Below the pieces are notes generated by a model. The model was not told the origin of the DNA and did no database searches. It saw only the letters and a list, made by a program, of their open reading frames with translations. A DNA stretch of 64,000 nt from NCBI GenBank assembly GCA_030760725.1, contig JASWHV010000003.1:59286517-59350516 (forward strand), in the 5' to 3' direction. This DNA is from Neostapfia colusana. Lineage: Eukaryota; Streptophyta; Magnoliopsida; Poales; Poaceae. This document shows positions 47,238 through 58,111 of the stretch, piece by piece. The first letter of the stretch is position 1. Every line of letters starts with the position of its first letter. The position numbers were made by a program, and so were the translations under genes.

Positions 47238-49498
47238 ATGGAGAAGTACTCCATAAAACCTTGTGTGTTCAATGGCATCGATTTTCAGGTTTGGAAGGCG
47301 CGGATGGAGGCCTACATACAGGCGCAAGGCTTCGCCATATGGGAAAGGTCTACCGGAACTTCGATGTACCACCCAACGATCAAGTTACGGCTGCGAACAT
47401 GAGAGATGTTGAGAACAACAACAACGCTCGCAACTTGATCATCCAAGGATTGACTCAAAGCGACTTCGACCGTGTTGCACACCTCCGATCTGCATATGAT
47501 GTTTGGAAAGCTCTTTGTGACTACCGTGAAGGATCCAATACGATCATGGAGGTAAGGCAAGATATGTTCAAGAAAGAATACATGCGTTTTGAGATGCAAC
47601 CCGGTGAGTCAATTGACGACCTTTTTGCTCGCTTTAATAAAATTCTCAGCAACTTGCGTAGTGTCAATGTTAACTTTTCAGATGCTGAAAATGCTAGACA
47701 ATTGTTAGGAGCATTAGATATGTCAATTTGGGAGATGAAAGTTACATCTATTCGTGAATCTACTGTCATGAGTTCTCTTACTTTAGACGTGCTTTATTCT
47801 AAATTGAAAACTCATGAAATTGACATCATCTCACGTAAAAACCCCAACAAGTCTATTGCATTTGTTTCGCAACGTGACATGTATAGTTCTAGTCAATCAT
47901 CATCTAGTGGTGCACTCTCTTTGCTGTCCTCTCTAACCCTTGAACAGATTGAAGAGTTTCCAGAGGAGGAGCTTGCACTCATCTCTACTCGGTTCTCAAA
48001 AGCATTGCAAAATGTGAGAACTAGAAGGAGAGGAAGCTCCGGACCTCAACGATATTTTGAATGTGGTAAGACAGGACATTTTCGTACGGAGTGCCCTAAC
48101 CTTTCAGGTCCGACTTCACGTGAAGAAAAGCAAACAAGGCCGAAGAAATCGTTTGCAAAGAATAAGAAGAAGAAAGATTTATCAATGCGCAACATAGTGC
48201 ATAGTATGATCTCTGCACTTCAAGATTTCGGCTCAAGTGATGTGGACACCGGTAGTGATGAAGATGAAGAAGCTATGGCAAATATGTGCTGCATGGCGAG
48301 CAAGTCAAGTTCAAGCTCCGAGGAGGCAGAACATAACAGTGACGATGAAGAGGTATGTCCCACTTGCGAAGAAATGTGTGATGCTATTTCTCGTGCCACT
48401 GTTATATTAAAGAAAAAGGATAAAAAACTTAGGAACAATGCTGTTAAAATTGAATCACTAGAATCTGAAATTAATCGTTTAAAAACTTTGATTCCTAGTG
48501 ATGATTCTTGTTCCTCATGTGATTTGATTTATGAACAATTATCCTCTTTAAGAAGTGCACACGCATCTACACTTGATAAACTTGAACTTGAAATTGAAAA
48601 GAACAAAGAGCTTGCTGCACTTAATGATAAAAATTTGAAAGATGCTTGTTGTTCTACAATTAATTTGCATTGTTCTTCATGTGATGATCTGAATAAGAAA
48701 CTAAATGATGCTATGAATGAGATTTCTATTTTGAACAATGCTTTACGTGTGCATGAAGTTAAATATTGTTCAAATTGCAAACTAAAAGGAAAAACTTCAT
48801 GTGAAAACTGCTTTGATCTGTCCAATGAACTGGATGACATGCATAGGACACTAGATCGGTTTTCTAATGCAAATAAGAACCTAAACTTGCTGCTGAATTC
48901 TTCCAAGTCTTGTAATGATAAAACTGGTTTAGGTTTTAATTCTCATGCTCATGCTAAGGCACACCCACCTAAAGTTGTAAAGTCATTAGGAAGCGGTTTG
49001 ATTCAAACAGCTCCTAGACAAAAAGAGGTGATTTTCAAATCTGCAGGAGTACTGTCCCATTCGGGTTCTAATAAACGTGTTGCTTGCTCATCTAGACATG
49101 ATAATAAGGTTATTTTTCATTGTACCTACTGTGGTAGAGATGGTCATGTCATGGATTTTTGTTATAGACTAGCTAAACACGATAAGAAACAAAGAATACT
49201 TGCTAGATCACATAACAAACAAGCAAAATCTGCTAGACCGAATGTTCGGAGCTTGCAACCTGCTGTAATGAGTCAAAAACTTGCTCCCGGACCTACTGTT
49301 TTTTGTGCTACATATAACACATCTTCTAAGTCAGTAGTTGGGAACAACAATTTTCGATGTTTGGCTCATAAACCTGTTGTATCTTCTCAGCTTTCGCGTG
49401 TTATTCCTGCTGGATGTCGTGTGACTCAGTACTGGATTCCTAAAAGTCTTTTAACTAACCCCAGTATTGAGTCATCGACGTATTGTGCTGCTGTGTAG
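47238..49498 (+). pseudogene. F gag (Sirevirus-like), frameshifted near its start
   Basis: The proper start is ATG at 47238 (MEKYSIKPCVF, then FQVWKARMEAYI, typical Copia Gag). The frame slips by one base near 47341-47347 in GGGAAAGG, after which the Gag continues to TAG at 49496-49498. It has a Gag core (UBN2-like, 47340-47850) and a knuckle near 48055 in which the first Cys is Tyr (YFECGKTGHFRTEC). Acidic and coiled-coil segments follow (48220-48900), then an intact second knuckle CTYCGRDGHVMDFC (near 49125). The closing TAG could be the gag/pol boundary or a mutated CAG. Confidence 0.85.
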
Positions 49499-52400
49499 GT
49501 TTCACGTTTGAGGAAGGAGAACATTTGGATTGTGGATTCAGGTTGCTCACGCCACATGACCGGTAACAAAGAATGGTTCTCCTCTCTCTCTTTTGTGTCA
49601 CGTGTAGAAAATGTTACTTTCGCCGATAACTCTTCTACTCCCATAATTGCTAAAGGTTCGGTTAGAGTAAACAATCTCTACACTTTGAAAGATGTGGCAC
49701 TTGTTAAAAATTTGAAATACAACTTGCTTTCGGTTTCACAATTGCTAGATGAAAATCTAGAGGTTAGCTTTGCTAAAAATTGCTGCAAGGTTGTAGATTC
49801 AAAAGGTGAGCTTCTGTTTAACATGTCTAGGTTTGGAAGAGTTTCTAAAGCTGATTTTGATTTGTCAACTTCTAAGCATCGGTGTCTAGTTGCTAATGAT
49901 ACAAAGGATCTATATTTTTGGCATCGTAGACTTGGTCACATAGGCTTTGATCATCTCACTCGTGTTAGTGCTCTCGATCGCATACGTGGGCTGCCGAAGC
50001 TTAAAAAGGACAATGATATTGTGTGCTCTTCTTGTAGACATGCTAAGTTTGTTGCAGGTTCACATGCTCCTCTCACAATGATCATGACAGCTGAACCGGG
50101 ACAACTTTTACATCTTGACACAGTAGGTCCGGCACGTGTTCAATCCTTCGGAGGTAAATGGTATGTGCTTGTGATTGTTGATGATTATTCCAGATATTCT
50201 TGGGTTTATTTTATGGCATCTAAGAATGAAGCTTTTAGTCATTTTAGAACTTTATTTCTTAGATTATCTATTGATCACCCAGGATCATTAAAAGCAATTA
50301 GAAGTGATAACGGAACTGAATTTAAAAACCAATCCTTTGATCACTTTTGTGCTGAAAATGGAATAGATCATCAATACTCTTCACCCTATGTACCACAACA
50401 AAATGGTGTCGTAGAAAGAAAGAACATGACCTTAGTTGAGATGGCTAGGACTATGCTTGATGAATATCAAACTCCTAGGAAATTTTGGGCTGATGCAATT
50501 GCAACCGCTTGTTATGTCTCAAATCGTGTTTTCTTGCGTGCTAAGCTTGGAAAAACCCCATATGAGCTCCGGTTTGGACATAGGCCTAGTGTTACACACT
50601 TTAGGGTTTTTGGTTGCAAATTCTTTGTTAAGAAACATGGTAATCTTGATAAATTTGAAGCTAGATCTGTTGATGGCATGTTTCTTGGTTATCCATCTCA
50701 TACTAGAGGCTACCGTGTGCTTTTACTTGACACTAACAAAATTGTGGAGACTTGCGAGGTTTCTTCTGATGAAGCTAGCCCAAGTACTAGCTCCAATATT
50801 GCAGGTCCGGATCCATATCCGCAGGGGGAGAGTATTTTTATTGAAGAAGATGAAGAAGTGGTGCTGCTGCCCGAAAACTCGGAAGTAAATAACGATCAAG
50901 CTGCTGATTTTGCACCACAACCAGCACCAACAGTCACTACTGCTGGTTCGGACCTTCCTCAATCAACAAGCTCTCCAAATCAAAGGTCCGAACATGAAGA
51001 AGAAGGTGCTTGTGAAGTGTCTACTCCCCTCCGAGTACTCAAAAGTCATCCTCCACAACAAATCATTGGAAGCTTGCATGAACGAGTCACTCGGTCCAGG
51101 TTTTGCGATCCAAACTCTCATGCTCATTCTGCTTTTGTTGCTTCTTTTGAACCCAAGGATATATCACACGCACTCACTAATGAATCTTGGATTAATGCCA
51201 TGCAAGAAGAGTTATAAAATTTTGAAAGAAATAATGTTTGGAAACTTGTACCTCCACCTCAAGGTCACACATTAATTGGAACTAAATGGGTATTTAAAAA
51301 TAAGCAAAGTGAGGATGGGGTTGTGGTTAGGAATAAAGCTAGGTTGGTTGCTCAAGGTTTCACTCAAATTGAAGGTCTAGATTTTGATGAAACATTTGCT
51401 CCTGTTGCTAGATTAGAAGCTATAAGAATTTTATTAGCATTTGCTGCATCTAAAGGTTTCAAGTTATATCAAATGGATGTTAAAAGTGCTTTTCTTAATG
51501 GCTACATAGAGGAGGAGGTTTATGTTAAGCAACCACCGGGTTTTAAAAATCCAAATTTTCCTAATCATGTTTACAAACTGTCCAAAGCCTTGTACGGTCT
51601 AAAACAAGCCCCTAGAGCATGGTATGATAGGTTAAAAACATTCTTACTTGAAAAGGGGTTTACCATGGGCAAGGTTGATAAAACTCTTTTTGTACTTAAG
51701 CATGGCAATGACTCATTATTCGTTCAAGTGTATGTGGATGATATTATCTTTGGTTGTGCTTCTCATGATCTCGTGTCCAAGTTTTCAGCTATGATGAGTT
51801 CAGAATTTGAGATGAGTATGATGGGAGAACTCACATACTTTTTGGGGCTGCAAATCAAGCAAACAAAAGAAGGAACTTTTGTGCATCAAACTAAGTATAC
51901 AAAGGACCTTCTTAAGCGCTTCAACATGGACAAATGAAAGCCTCTTCGGACACCAATGGGAACAGCAACAACACTTGAACTTGACGAAGATGGTGACCCG
52001 GTCGATAAAAAAGAATACAGAAGTATGATTGGATCACTTTTGTATCTCACAGCGTCAAGATCGAACATACAATTCAGCGTATGTCTTTGTGCACGTTTTC
52101 AAGCTTCTCCACGTGCTTCACATCGCCAAGCCATCAAAAGGATTCTCAGGTACCTACATGGAACTCAAGAATTTGGCATTTTTCTTCCTTCTTCCTCAAC
52201 CGTTTCTTTGAAAGCTTTTTCCGATGCTGATTTTGGGGGTTGTAGGATTGATAGGAAAAGTACTTCGGGTGCTTGTCATTTTCTTGGTAATTCACTTGTT
52301 GCTTGGTCCTCTAGAAAACAAAGTTCAGTTGCACAATCCACGGCCGAATCTGAATATGTAGCTGCGGCTAGCGCTTGCTCACAAATTCTTTGGATTGTTC

Positions 52401-52684
52401 AAACACTTATGGACTATGGGGTTGATTTAGATAGTGTTCCACTATTTTGTGATAACACTAGTGCAATTTGTATTGCTAAAAACCCCGTGAAACACTCTAG
52501 AACTAAGCACATTGACATTAGGTATCACTTTCTTCGTGATAATGTTGAAAAAGGAAACATTGTGCTTCACCATGTCGATACCGAACAACAATTGGCTGAT
52601 ATTTTTGCAAAACCTTTGGATTTCACTCGTTTTTGTTTCATTCATAGTGAAATAGGGGTTATGCATCCTCATGGCTTAAATTGA
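49499..52684 (+). pseudogene. F pol: protease, integrase, RT, RNase H (Copia order), two internal stops
   Basis: It is in the same frame as gag. Protease motif VDSGCSRHMTG lies near 49535. Integrase has an HHCC zinc region (near 49920-50040) and a DDE core with LDTVG, SDNGTEF and VVERKN (50110-50430). RT starts with GTKWVFKNK (near 51280), includes the VKSAFLNG block and ends with catalytic YVDD at 51731-51742. RNase H contains DADFGGC, KSTSG and AQSTAESEY. The protein ends HPHGLN at TGA 52682-52684. In-frame stops at 51215-51217 (TAA, between IN and RT) and 51935-51937 (TGA, after RT) break it. All domains are otherwise readable. Confidence 0.93.
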
Positions 52685-53660
52685 GGGGGAGTTTTTGAAA
52701 CTTTGAAAGTCTATGTGTGAATCTGAAACTAAAATAATATGAGCATAGTATTTCATACATATATGACTTTGTGATTCCTTTTACAGGCTGAAAGTTCTTA
52801 CTACATTACTCATGTTATACATTTTGTAGTTTTTTCCATGACTAGTAATTGGAATAATTACTTACACTAAATCTGGTCATGATCAAACTTTCTTGCTGTT
52901 TTGAACTTGTTGCGTGCTCACAAGTGCTTTTAATCATAAAAAATTAATCAAGTGATCAGCTCACATGTTGAGTTTTCAAATAAAAATTTGAGAAAAGATC
53001 AAGAGAATATGCATGCATCGCACTTCTTCTTTTGAGATTGCTTATCATTGCACTAAGATATGAACTTGGAAGGAATTGTGTATGACTAAAACCATGTCCT
53101 TAAGCTTCTGATTGTCAAATGACATAGGCTTGGCTTGGTTTGTTAGAATAAGGCTGATGCAGCATATAATCTCTTGCAAATATCATATGATCAACTTTGT
53201 GCCTTAAATGATTATGAATAATAAAAATGCAGCAACAAGTGTCATGCTTTCAGGTTTTGAAATAGTTGAGTAAGGGAGATCATGACTTACTTAAACTGAA
53301 AAATATATTTGATCTCTAGCATGGCTTACACTACTTTATGTATCTCATTGATGTGATAGTGTAAGTAATCTGATAGTAGGACTTGGATGAGCTTTGTTTT
53401 GTATGTATATGTTATAATATGCTCATAACATTTAAAAAATTCTCTTTTGAACCTTGCTGAATACATTGTCAAAGGGGGAGAAATATGTATAAGGAGAGAT
53501 TTTTTTTTACACTTTGCATATGTTATACACTTTCTTCCTTCTCTGATTTTAAAAAATGGGGAGAAATTAATAAAGGGGGAGAAATGAGTTTTCAAAGCTT
53601 TTCAAAACTTTTCATAAGCCAATGTTCGGATTTTAATTGGTGTTGCCAATGCATTCATCA
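52685..53660 (+). other. F region between pol and 3' LTR with repeated PPT-like tracts
   Basis: This is about 1 kb without a coding ORF. GAGGGGGAG or AAAGGGGGAG-type purine tracts occur at 52683-52691, 53471-53480, 53551-53566 and 53572-53584, before the terminal one at 53661-53670. Multiple PPT copies here are a reported trait of Sireviruses (from memory). No envelope-like gene is seen. Confidence 0.75.
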
Positions 53661-53670
53661 AGGGGGAGAT
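53661..53670 (+). other. F terminal polypurine tract
   Basis: AGGGGGAGAT abuts the 3' LTR start at 53671. Confidence 0.9.
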
Positions 53671-55288
53671 TGTGAGACCTATGTGTGCTGAATACATTGG
53701 CAATTAGGATAAAAGTTAGCATTAACATTCAAAGTTTTGAATATTGCCAAAACATTCTTCTGTGGCAAGGTCCGACAAGTTCTTTGTGAGGTCCACCAAG
53801 TGTTGGCAAGGTCCGACGCAAGGTCCGGAGAGCTCCTGCAAGGTCTGGAGAGCTTCTGTGAGGTCCGGAGCTTGTTTTTAGGGAGCTCCCGTGAAGTTCA
53901 ACTCGTAGAACTGCAGCGTCTTGTTTTTGCTTTTAACTCGCAATGTTTCAAACTTGCTTTATGAGAAGGTTTGCTTAGTATTAATTTGCTAAGTTTTTGG
54001 TGTGTTTTGGTGGTTATGGCTGTTATCATTTGATATGGTTTGCAACATGCTTATGTGACGTGCTCATGTAAGGTGTTGTGGTTTTCGAACTAACGTGAGT
54101 CAAGTCGAGGACTTGTGCTCTGAAGAATTGGTTGTTTATTCATGTGCAGGTGTTGCTTGAGTTCAAGACATGGCTGGTGACGGGATCCTTGGACTAGTCT
54201 CAGGGAGGAGATGAGGTTCCAACAACCAAGTTCGGAAGGAGCTGTGGTTGAGTTGATCGGGAGGTCGCGCAGCATATTTGGATCAAGGGCAGTGCATATG
54301 AATGTTGCGTGTATGTCGTTGGAAGGTTGCACGTATGCAAGGAGTGCATGGACGTGGCAACATTGTTCCAAGGCGTGATGAAGAGAAGTGGACGTAAAGA
54401 ATTGGTCGGAAAGGTCCAACCGGCTGGATTGCGTACTCAGGCTGAGGCTGAGTCGGATATGGCTCAAATATGGAATATTTAAGTTGGTTATGATAGGATT
54501 TCGTGCTAGGCACGAAGTTGAGTTGTTTTAGGAATGTTTAGGACGTTCCTAAGGTTTGGAAGTCTCACGATTGCTTCTATCTGTGAATAGGAGAGTCCTG
54601 AGCAGTTATGGTAAGTTAGGATACGAGTCCAATTAGGAGTAGGAGTCCTAGATTGGATTGTTTAGCCTGAGGGCTGGCTATAAAAGCAAGGGAGGCCAGA
54701 GCTCTCATGGGAAGAGAACTTTGGGATGTTTCTCTTGTGTTTCTATTGAATAAAGTTCATAGTTTCGAGGAGCTTTTGTGCCTTGTTCGTCCGACTTGTT
54801 TTTCGTCAAGTCTTTCTCGCCGAGTTTCTGGACAGACCGACGTTGCTTCGGTGTTTCTTTCATAACTCGAGTTTTACAGATCCGGTTGGCGTGATTATTT
54901 TTGGGTTGTCTTCACAACTCAATTATCTATCATCTGTGAAATTTTCACGAGCTTCGGATCTGTAGTTTTTGAGATACACGAGTTTCTTTGCAGCGTTGCA
55001 GATCTGTTTTATATCGGGTAGAACAGATTGATCTTTGTTTAATGTTTTATCGTATCTCAAGTTTTACTTCATGTTTTCAAGTGATTCTTGTTGCATTAGA
55101 TCCGTGACTTGATTCTCTACCTCTCTACTTGATTTGTCACGGTTGAACACGTTTGAAAACACATGCACACACGGTTTCTTTAACCGATTGATTTTTGCTG
55201 AGGGGTTTTTGTTGTTTCCGCTGCGAAAAGTTTTAATCTACCATTCACCCCCCCTCTGGTAGCTTTTCACGTGCTCTTCGATCCTACA
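53671..55288 (+). repeat. F 3' LTR
   Basis: 1618 bp, colinear with 45554-47176, with scattered substitutions and a few small deletions. TATA lies at 54679-54686 and AATAAA at 54749-54754. Confidence 0.96.
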
Positions 55289-55293
55289 GTATT
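55289..55293. repeat. Target-site duplication of F, right copy (GTATT)
   Basis: It is identical to 45549-45553. Confidence 0.95.
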
Positions 55294-55514
55294 GCTACAT
55301 GTGTGCCACCAAATATTGCTCACTAAATTTTGGATTTGTGAACCGTTAACTTGTGGCTAAAAGATGAATTAAGGATGAACTTGTAGGCGTGTCCTTTTCT
55401 GCAAACTGCCATCCTACCTTTGTTATGACCTGCATGTAGAGTTTCTTGTGTAGAAGAGTCGGTTAAGACTTGCTGAGCCATCGCGCTCATGGTTTCTGCT
55501 ATGAGTGTTTGCAG

Positions 55515-55612
55515 GTGAGGAGTACCCCACGGACTCGGAGTACGAGTCCACCGGCGAGGGCTACCCTCCGTTGAGGACTACGGCTGTGTGGGAGCCGTAC
55601 ACGCCGCTGTGA
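55515..55612 (+). other. Exon-like ORF in LTR fragment G
   Basis: After the acceptor TTTGCAG/GT the frame reads GEEYPTDSEYESTGEGYPP and on to EPYTPL, then TGA at 55610-55612. The composition (acidic, many Y/P) is like block 3 of the family 1 LTR, with the same phase (G/GT). There is no ATG. Coding is uncertain. Confidence 0.3.
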
Positions 55613-55811
55613 AGCTGTGTGTAGCTAGTGTGGGTTGTCCGTAGGGCTGGACAACCAACTTTTGCTAGTTAGGTGTAGGCGTGAGTTGTATAAATACTTT
55701 CTGCTGCAGTAGACTCTGTAAAGTAGTTGTAAACTGAAGGTTGTACTACTTTTGTACAAATTCAGCAAGTTTGAATGTAATACTATGTTTTCCTTATTGT
55801 GTGTGCTGTCG

Positions 55812-55832
55812 GGTGTCGCATCATGCGACACC
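55812..55832. other. Perfect inverted repeat near the G LTR terminus
   Basis: Ten-base arms (GGTGTCGCAT and ATGCGACACC) around one base, 42 bp from the LTR end. It corresponds to the X hairpin at 20549-20569. Confidence 0.7.
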
Positions 55833-55874
55833 ACCCTCTGTGATCCTGGATTGTACGGATTTCGGTCCGTCACA

Positions 55875-56510
55875 CCAGATATGCCCCCAAAGTTGAGAAA
55901 TGGAATAAAATATTAGAGAAAACTGTCAGTAAGGGCAATCCTGACCCGCTACAAGGCTGCGATAAGAGAACTAAGCGGTGGGTCTTAGCTCGGTCAGGTT
56001 TGACCAGCGAGGGCAAACTTGAAAAGCCCAAATCTATGAACCAAGTAGAGCAAAAAATGAAAGAAGTAAATGAAAAGCAACAGAAGGGTCTCTTCAAGAC
56101 GAAGAGGGAGAATGACCAACTTACCGCTATCCTGGGCAACCCTGAACACGGTGGACGGGTTCGAGCAATCTCTTCTCAGATGTTCTGGAGAGATGGTTTC
56201 CCGAACGATAAATAATTATATAGAAGACGTGACAAGTTCAAGAAGACAATTAAAGATAAGATTGATGAAAAGGTCAAGGCATCTGTGAAAGAAAGAATAG
56301 ATGAACTTATAAAATCGGGACAATTAACGCCACAGAATAGAGCGATGGTTCCCGTGGCAATGGAGCATTTGATATCTCCAACTTCCTACCTTAGCAGCGT
56401 AGGTTTTGTGCCAGGCTCAGGGTCAAGCCATAAGTTCCCTGTCAACGATATTGTTAAGGACATATCTTATCGTCTTCTTGTCCCAATCGGCAGAGCAGGG
56501 AAAAAACAAA
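55875..56510 (+). pseudogene. CACTA (En/Spm) transposase fragment, Transposase_24 type
   Basis: One frame from about 55880 to 56510 has a single stop at 56213-56215. It reads like the plant Transposase_24 region of CACTA elements. Recognisable parts are an Arg/Lys-rich start (CDKRTKRWVLARSG), ENDQLTAILGNPEHGGRVRA and WRDGFPND. Then come RRRDKFKKTIKDKID and a VNDI...LLVPIGRAGK segment. The assignment rests on recalled family features such as LG-PEH-GRVR. It lacks CACTA ends and other exons, begins right at the G LTR terminus and merges into Gypsy pol near 56510. It is a dead fragment. Confidence 0.65.
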
Positions 56511-58111
56511 ACAGGTTCAACTTAACAAAATAGAAGTAGTCGTCAAGGATATAAAGGTTGTCAACGAATTTCCAGATGTTTTCCCCAAAGACATACTAGG
56601 TATGCCACCGGATCGAGAAGTAGAATTCATTATTGAATTAGTACTTGGTACTGCTCTAATATACAAAAGACCATATAGAATGGATACCAAATAGTTGGCA
56701 GAACTCAAGGATCATACCCGAGAGTTATCAAAAAATGGGTATATCCATCCTAGTTCCTCACCATGGGGAGTTTCGGTCATATTTGTACCTAAGAAGAATG
56801 GAACTAAGAGGTTATGTGTAGATTACCGTGCACTTAATGAAGTTACAATTGAAAACAAGTACCCTTTACCACGTATCGATGACTTGTTTGATCAATTGAT
56901 AGGTGCATGTGTATTCTCCAAGATTGACCTCCGTTCAGGATATCATCAATTAAAAAAAAGAGAATCGGACATTCCGAAGACAGCCTTTATCTCTAGGTAC
57001 GGACTATATGAATATACAATTATGCCTTTTGGATTAACAATGCTCCAACATAATTCATGTATCTTATGAATAAGGTGTTTATGAAATATTTGGAAAAAAT
57101 TGTGGTAGTATTCACAGATGATATTCTAATTTTCACAAAGAATGTGGAGGAGCATGAAAAACACCTGAGAATAGTGTTACAGAAGCTAAGAGAAAATCAA
57201 CTATATGCCAAATTCAGTAAGTGTGAATTCTGGGTAACAAAAGTTGCCTTTCTGGGACATATTATATCCGAGGGAGGAATATCTGTGGATCCGTAAAAGA
57301 TAACTTGTGTTCAGAAATGGAAGACACCAGAGAATGTCGGAGAGATCTGAAGTTTCTTAGTATTGGCTGGATATTACCGAAGATTCGTTGAAGGATTTTC
57401 AAAGATTGCAAAACCACTCACTAGAATGTTGGAGAAAGAAGTTGCTTTCGTATGGACTCGTGAATGTGAGTCAAGTTTTCAAATGTTAAAGAAGAAGTTA
57501 GCCACAACCCAGTTTTGGTTATGCTATATATGGAGAAAGCGTTTTCTGTTTACTGTGATACTTTAGGACATGTATTGGGATGTGTTCTTATGCAATATGG
57601 ACATGTTATTGCCTATGCTTCTAGACAACTTCGGAAGCATGTGAAGAACTATCCTACCCATTACTTAGAATTGGTAGTAGTCGTACATGCATTGAAGCTA
57701 TGGAGACATTATTTAATGGGCAAGAGAATCGAGATCTATACAGAACATAAGAGTTTGAAGTATATCTTCACCCAACCAGATCTCAACCTCCGACAACGAA
57801 GATGGTTGGAGTTCATCAATGATTTCGATGTGGGAATCAATTATCATCCTGGAAAAGCTATTGTGGTTGCAGATGCTTTAAGCAGGAAGACTCATGTTAA
57901 TATGTTGACCATGAGAGATCTACAGCCTCAACTTTGTGAAGAGTTCTCAAGACTAAATTTAAGTCTCGTGAATCACACAGAGGCAGTTGCGATGGAAGTT
58001 GATTCAGCATTGGAACAAGATATTAAAAATGGCCAAAAGAATGATTAAAAGATTCAAGAACTCAAATGGTTAATCAAAAAAAACAAAGCTTCAGGATTTA
58101 TAGAAGATGAA
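56511..58111 (+). pseudogene. Element E: decayed Ty3/Gypsy pol fragment (RT and RNase H), cut by A2
   Basis: It starts in the protease-RT linker (LNKIEVVVKDIK, then FPDVFPKDILGMPPDREVEF) and runs through RT (SSSPWG, LRSGYHQL, MPFGLT) and RNase H (YASRQLRKH). It stops at GFIEDE, where A2 begins. The relation is closest to family 1 but more diverged. Lesions are a stop at 56692-56694, a one-base deletion near 57030, a stop near 57294, a frameshift near 57520 and a stop at 58046-58048. RT has FTDD in place of FIDD, and RNase H has YTEHKSLK in place of YTDHKSLK. The rest would lie beyond A2. Confidence 0.85.
58107..58111. repeat. Candidate left target-site duplication of A2 (ATGAA)
   Basis: These are the five bases of E directly before the A2 LTR. 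The partner copy would be outside the window. Confidence 0.5.

Larger units (their letters stand above)
45554..55288 (+). mobile_element. Element F: complete Sirevirus-like Ty1/Copia element
   Basis: This 9.7 kb element has LTRs of 1623 and 1618 bp, PBS, gag, pol in PR-IN-RT-RNase H order (diagnostic of Copia), PPTs and a GTATT target-site duplication. Sirevirus affinity is inferred from the large Gag with two zinc knuckles and an acidic/coiled middle, and from several PPT-like tracts between pol and the 3' LTR. No envelope-like ORF is present. LTR divergence is roughly 2% by eye. Coding is broken by one frameshift and three stops. Confidence 0.95.
55294..55874 (+). repeat. LTR fragment G, right part and terminus
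   Basis: This continues 45171-45553 past the F insertion. It ends GGTCCGTCACA at 55874, homologous in reverse complement to the TGTGAGGGCCC start of the X LTR. It carries a perfect 21-base inverted repeat (55812-55832) and a splice-acceptor-like site (TTTGCAG at 55514) followed by an open acidic reading frame to 55612. It is not followed by a PBS, so it may be a solo or truncated LTR. Confidence 0.6.

Noticed and set aside
52685..53660. Possible envelope-like gene after F pol, as in some Sireviruses
   Set aside because: All frames are short and interrupted; nothing resembles a membrane protein with signal peptide.
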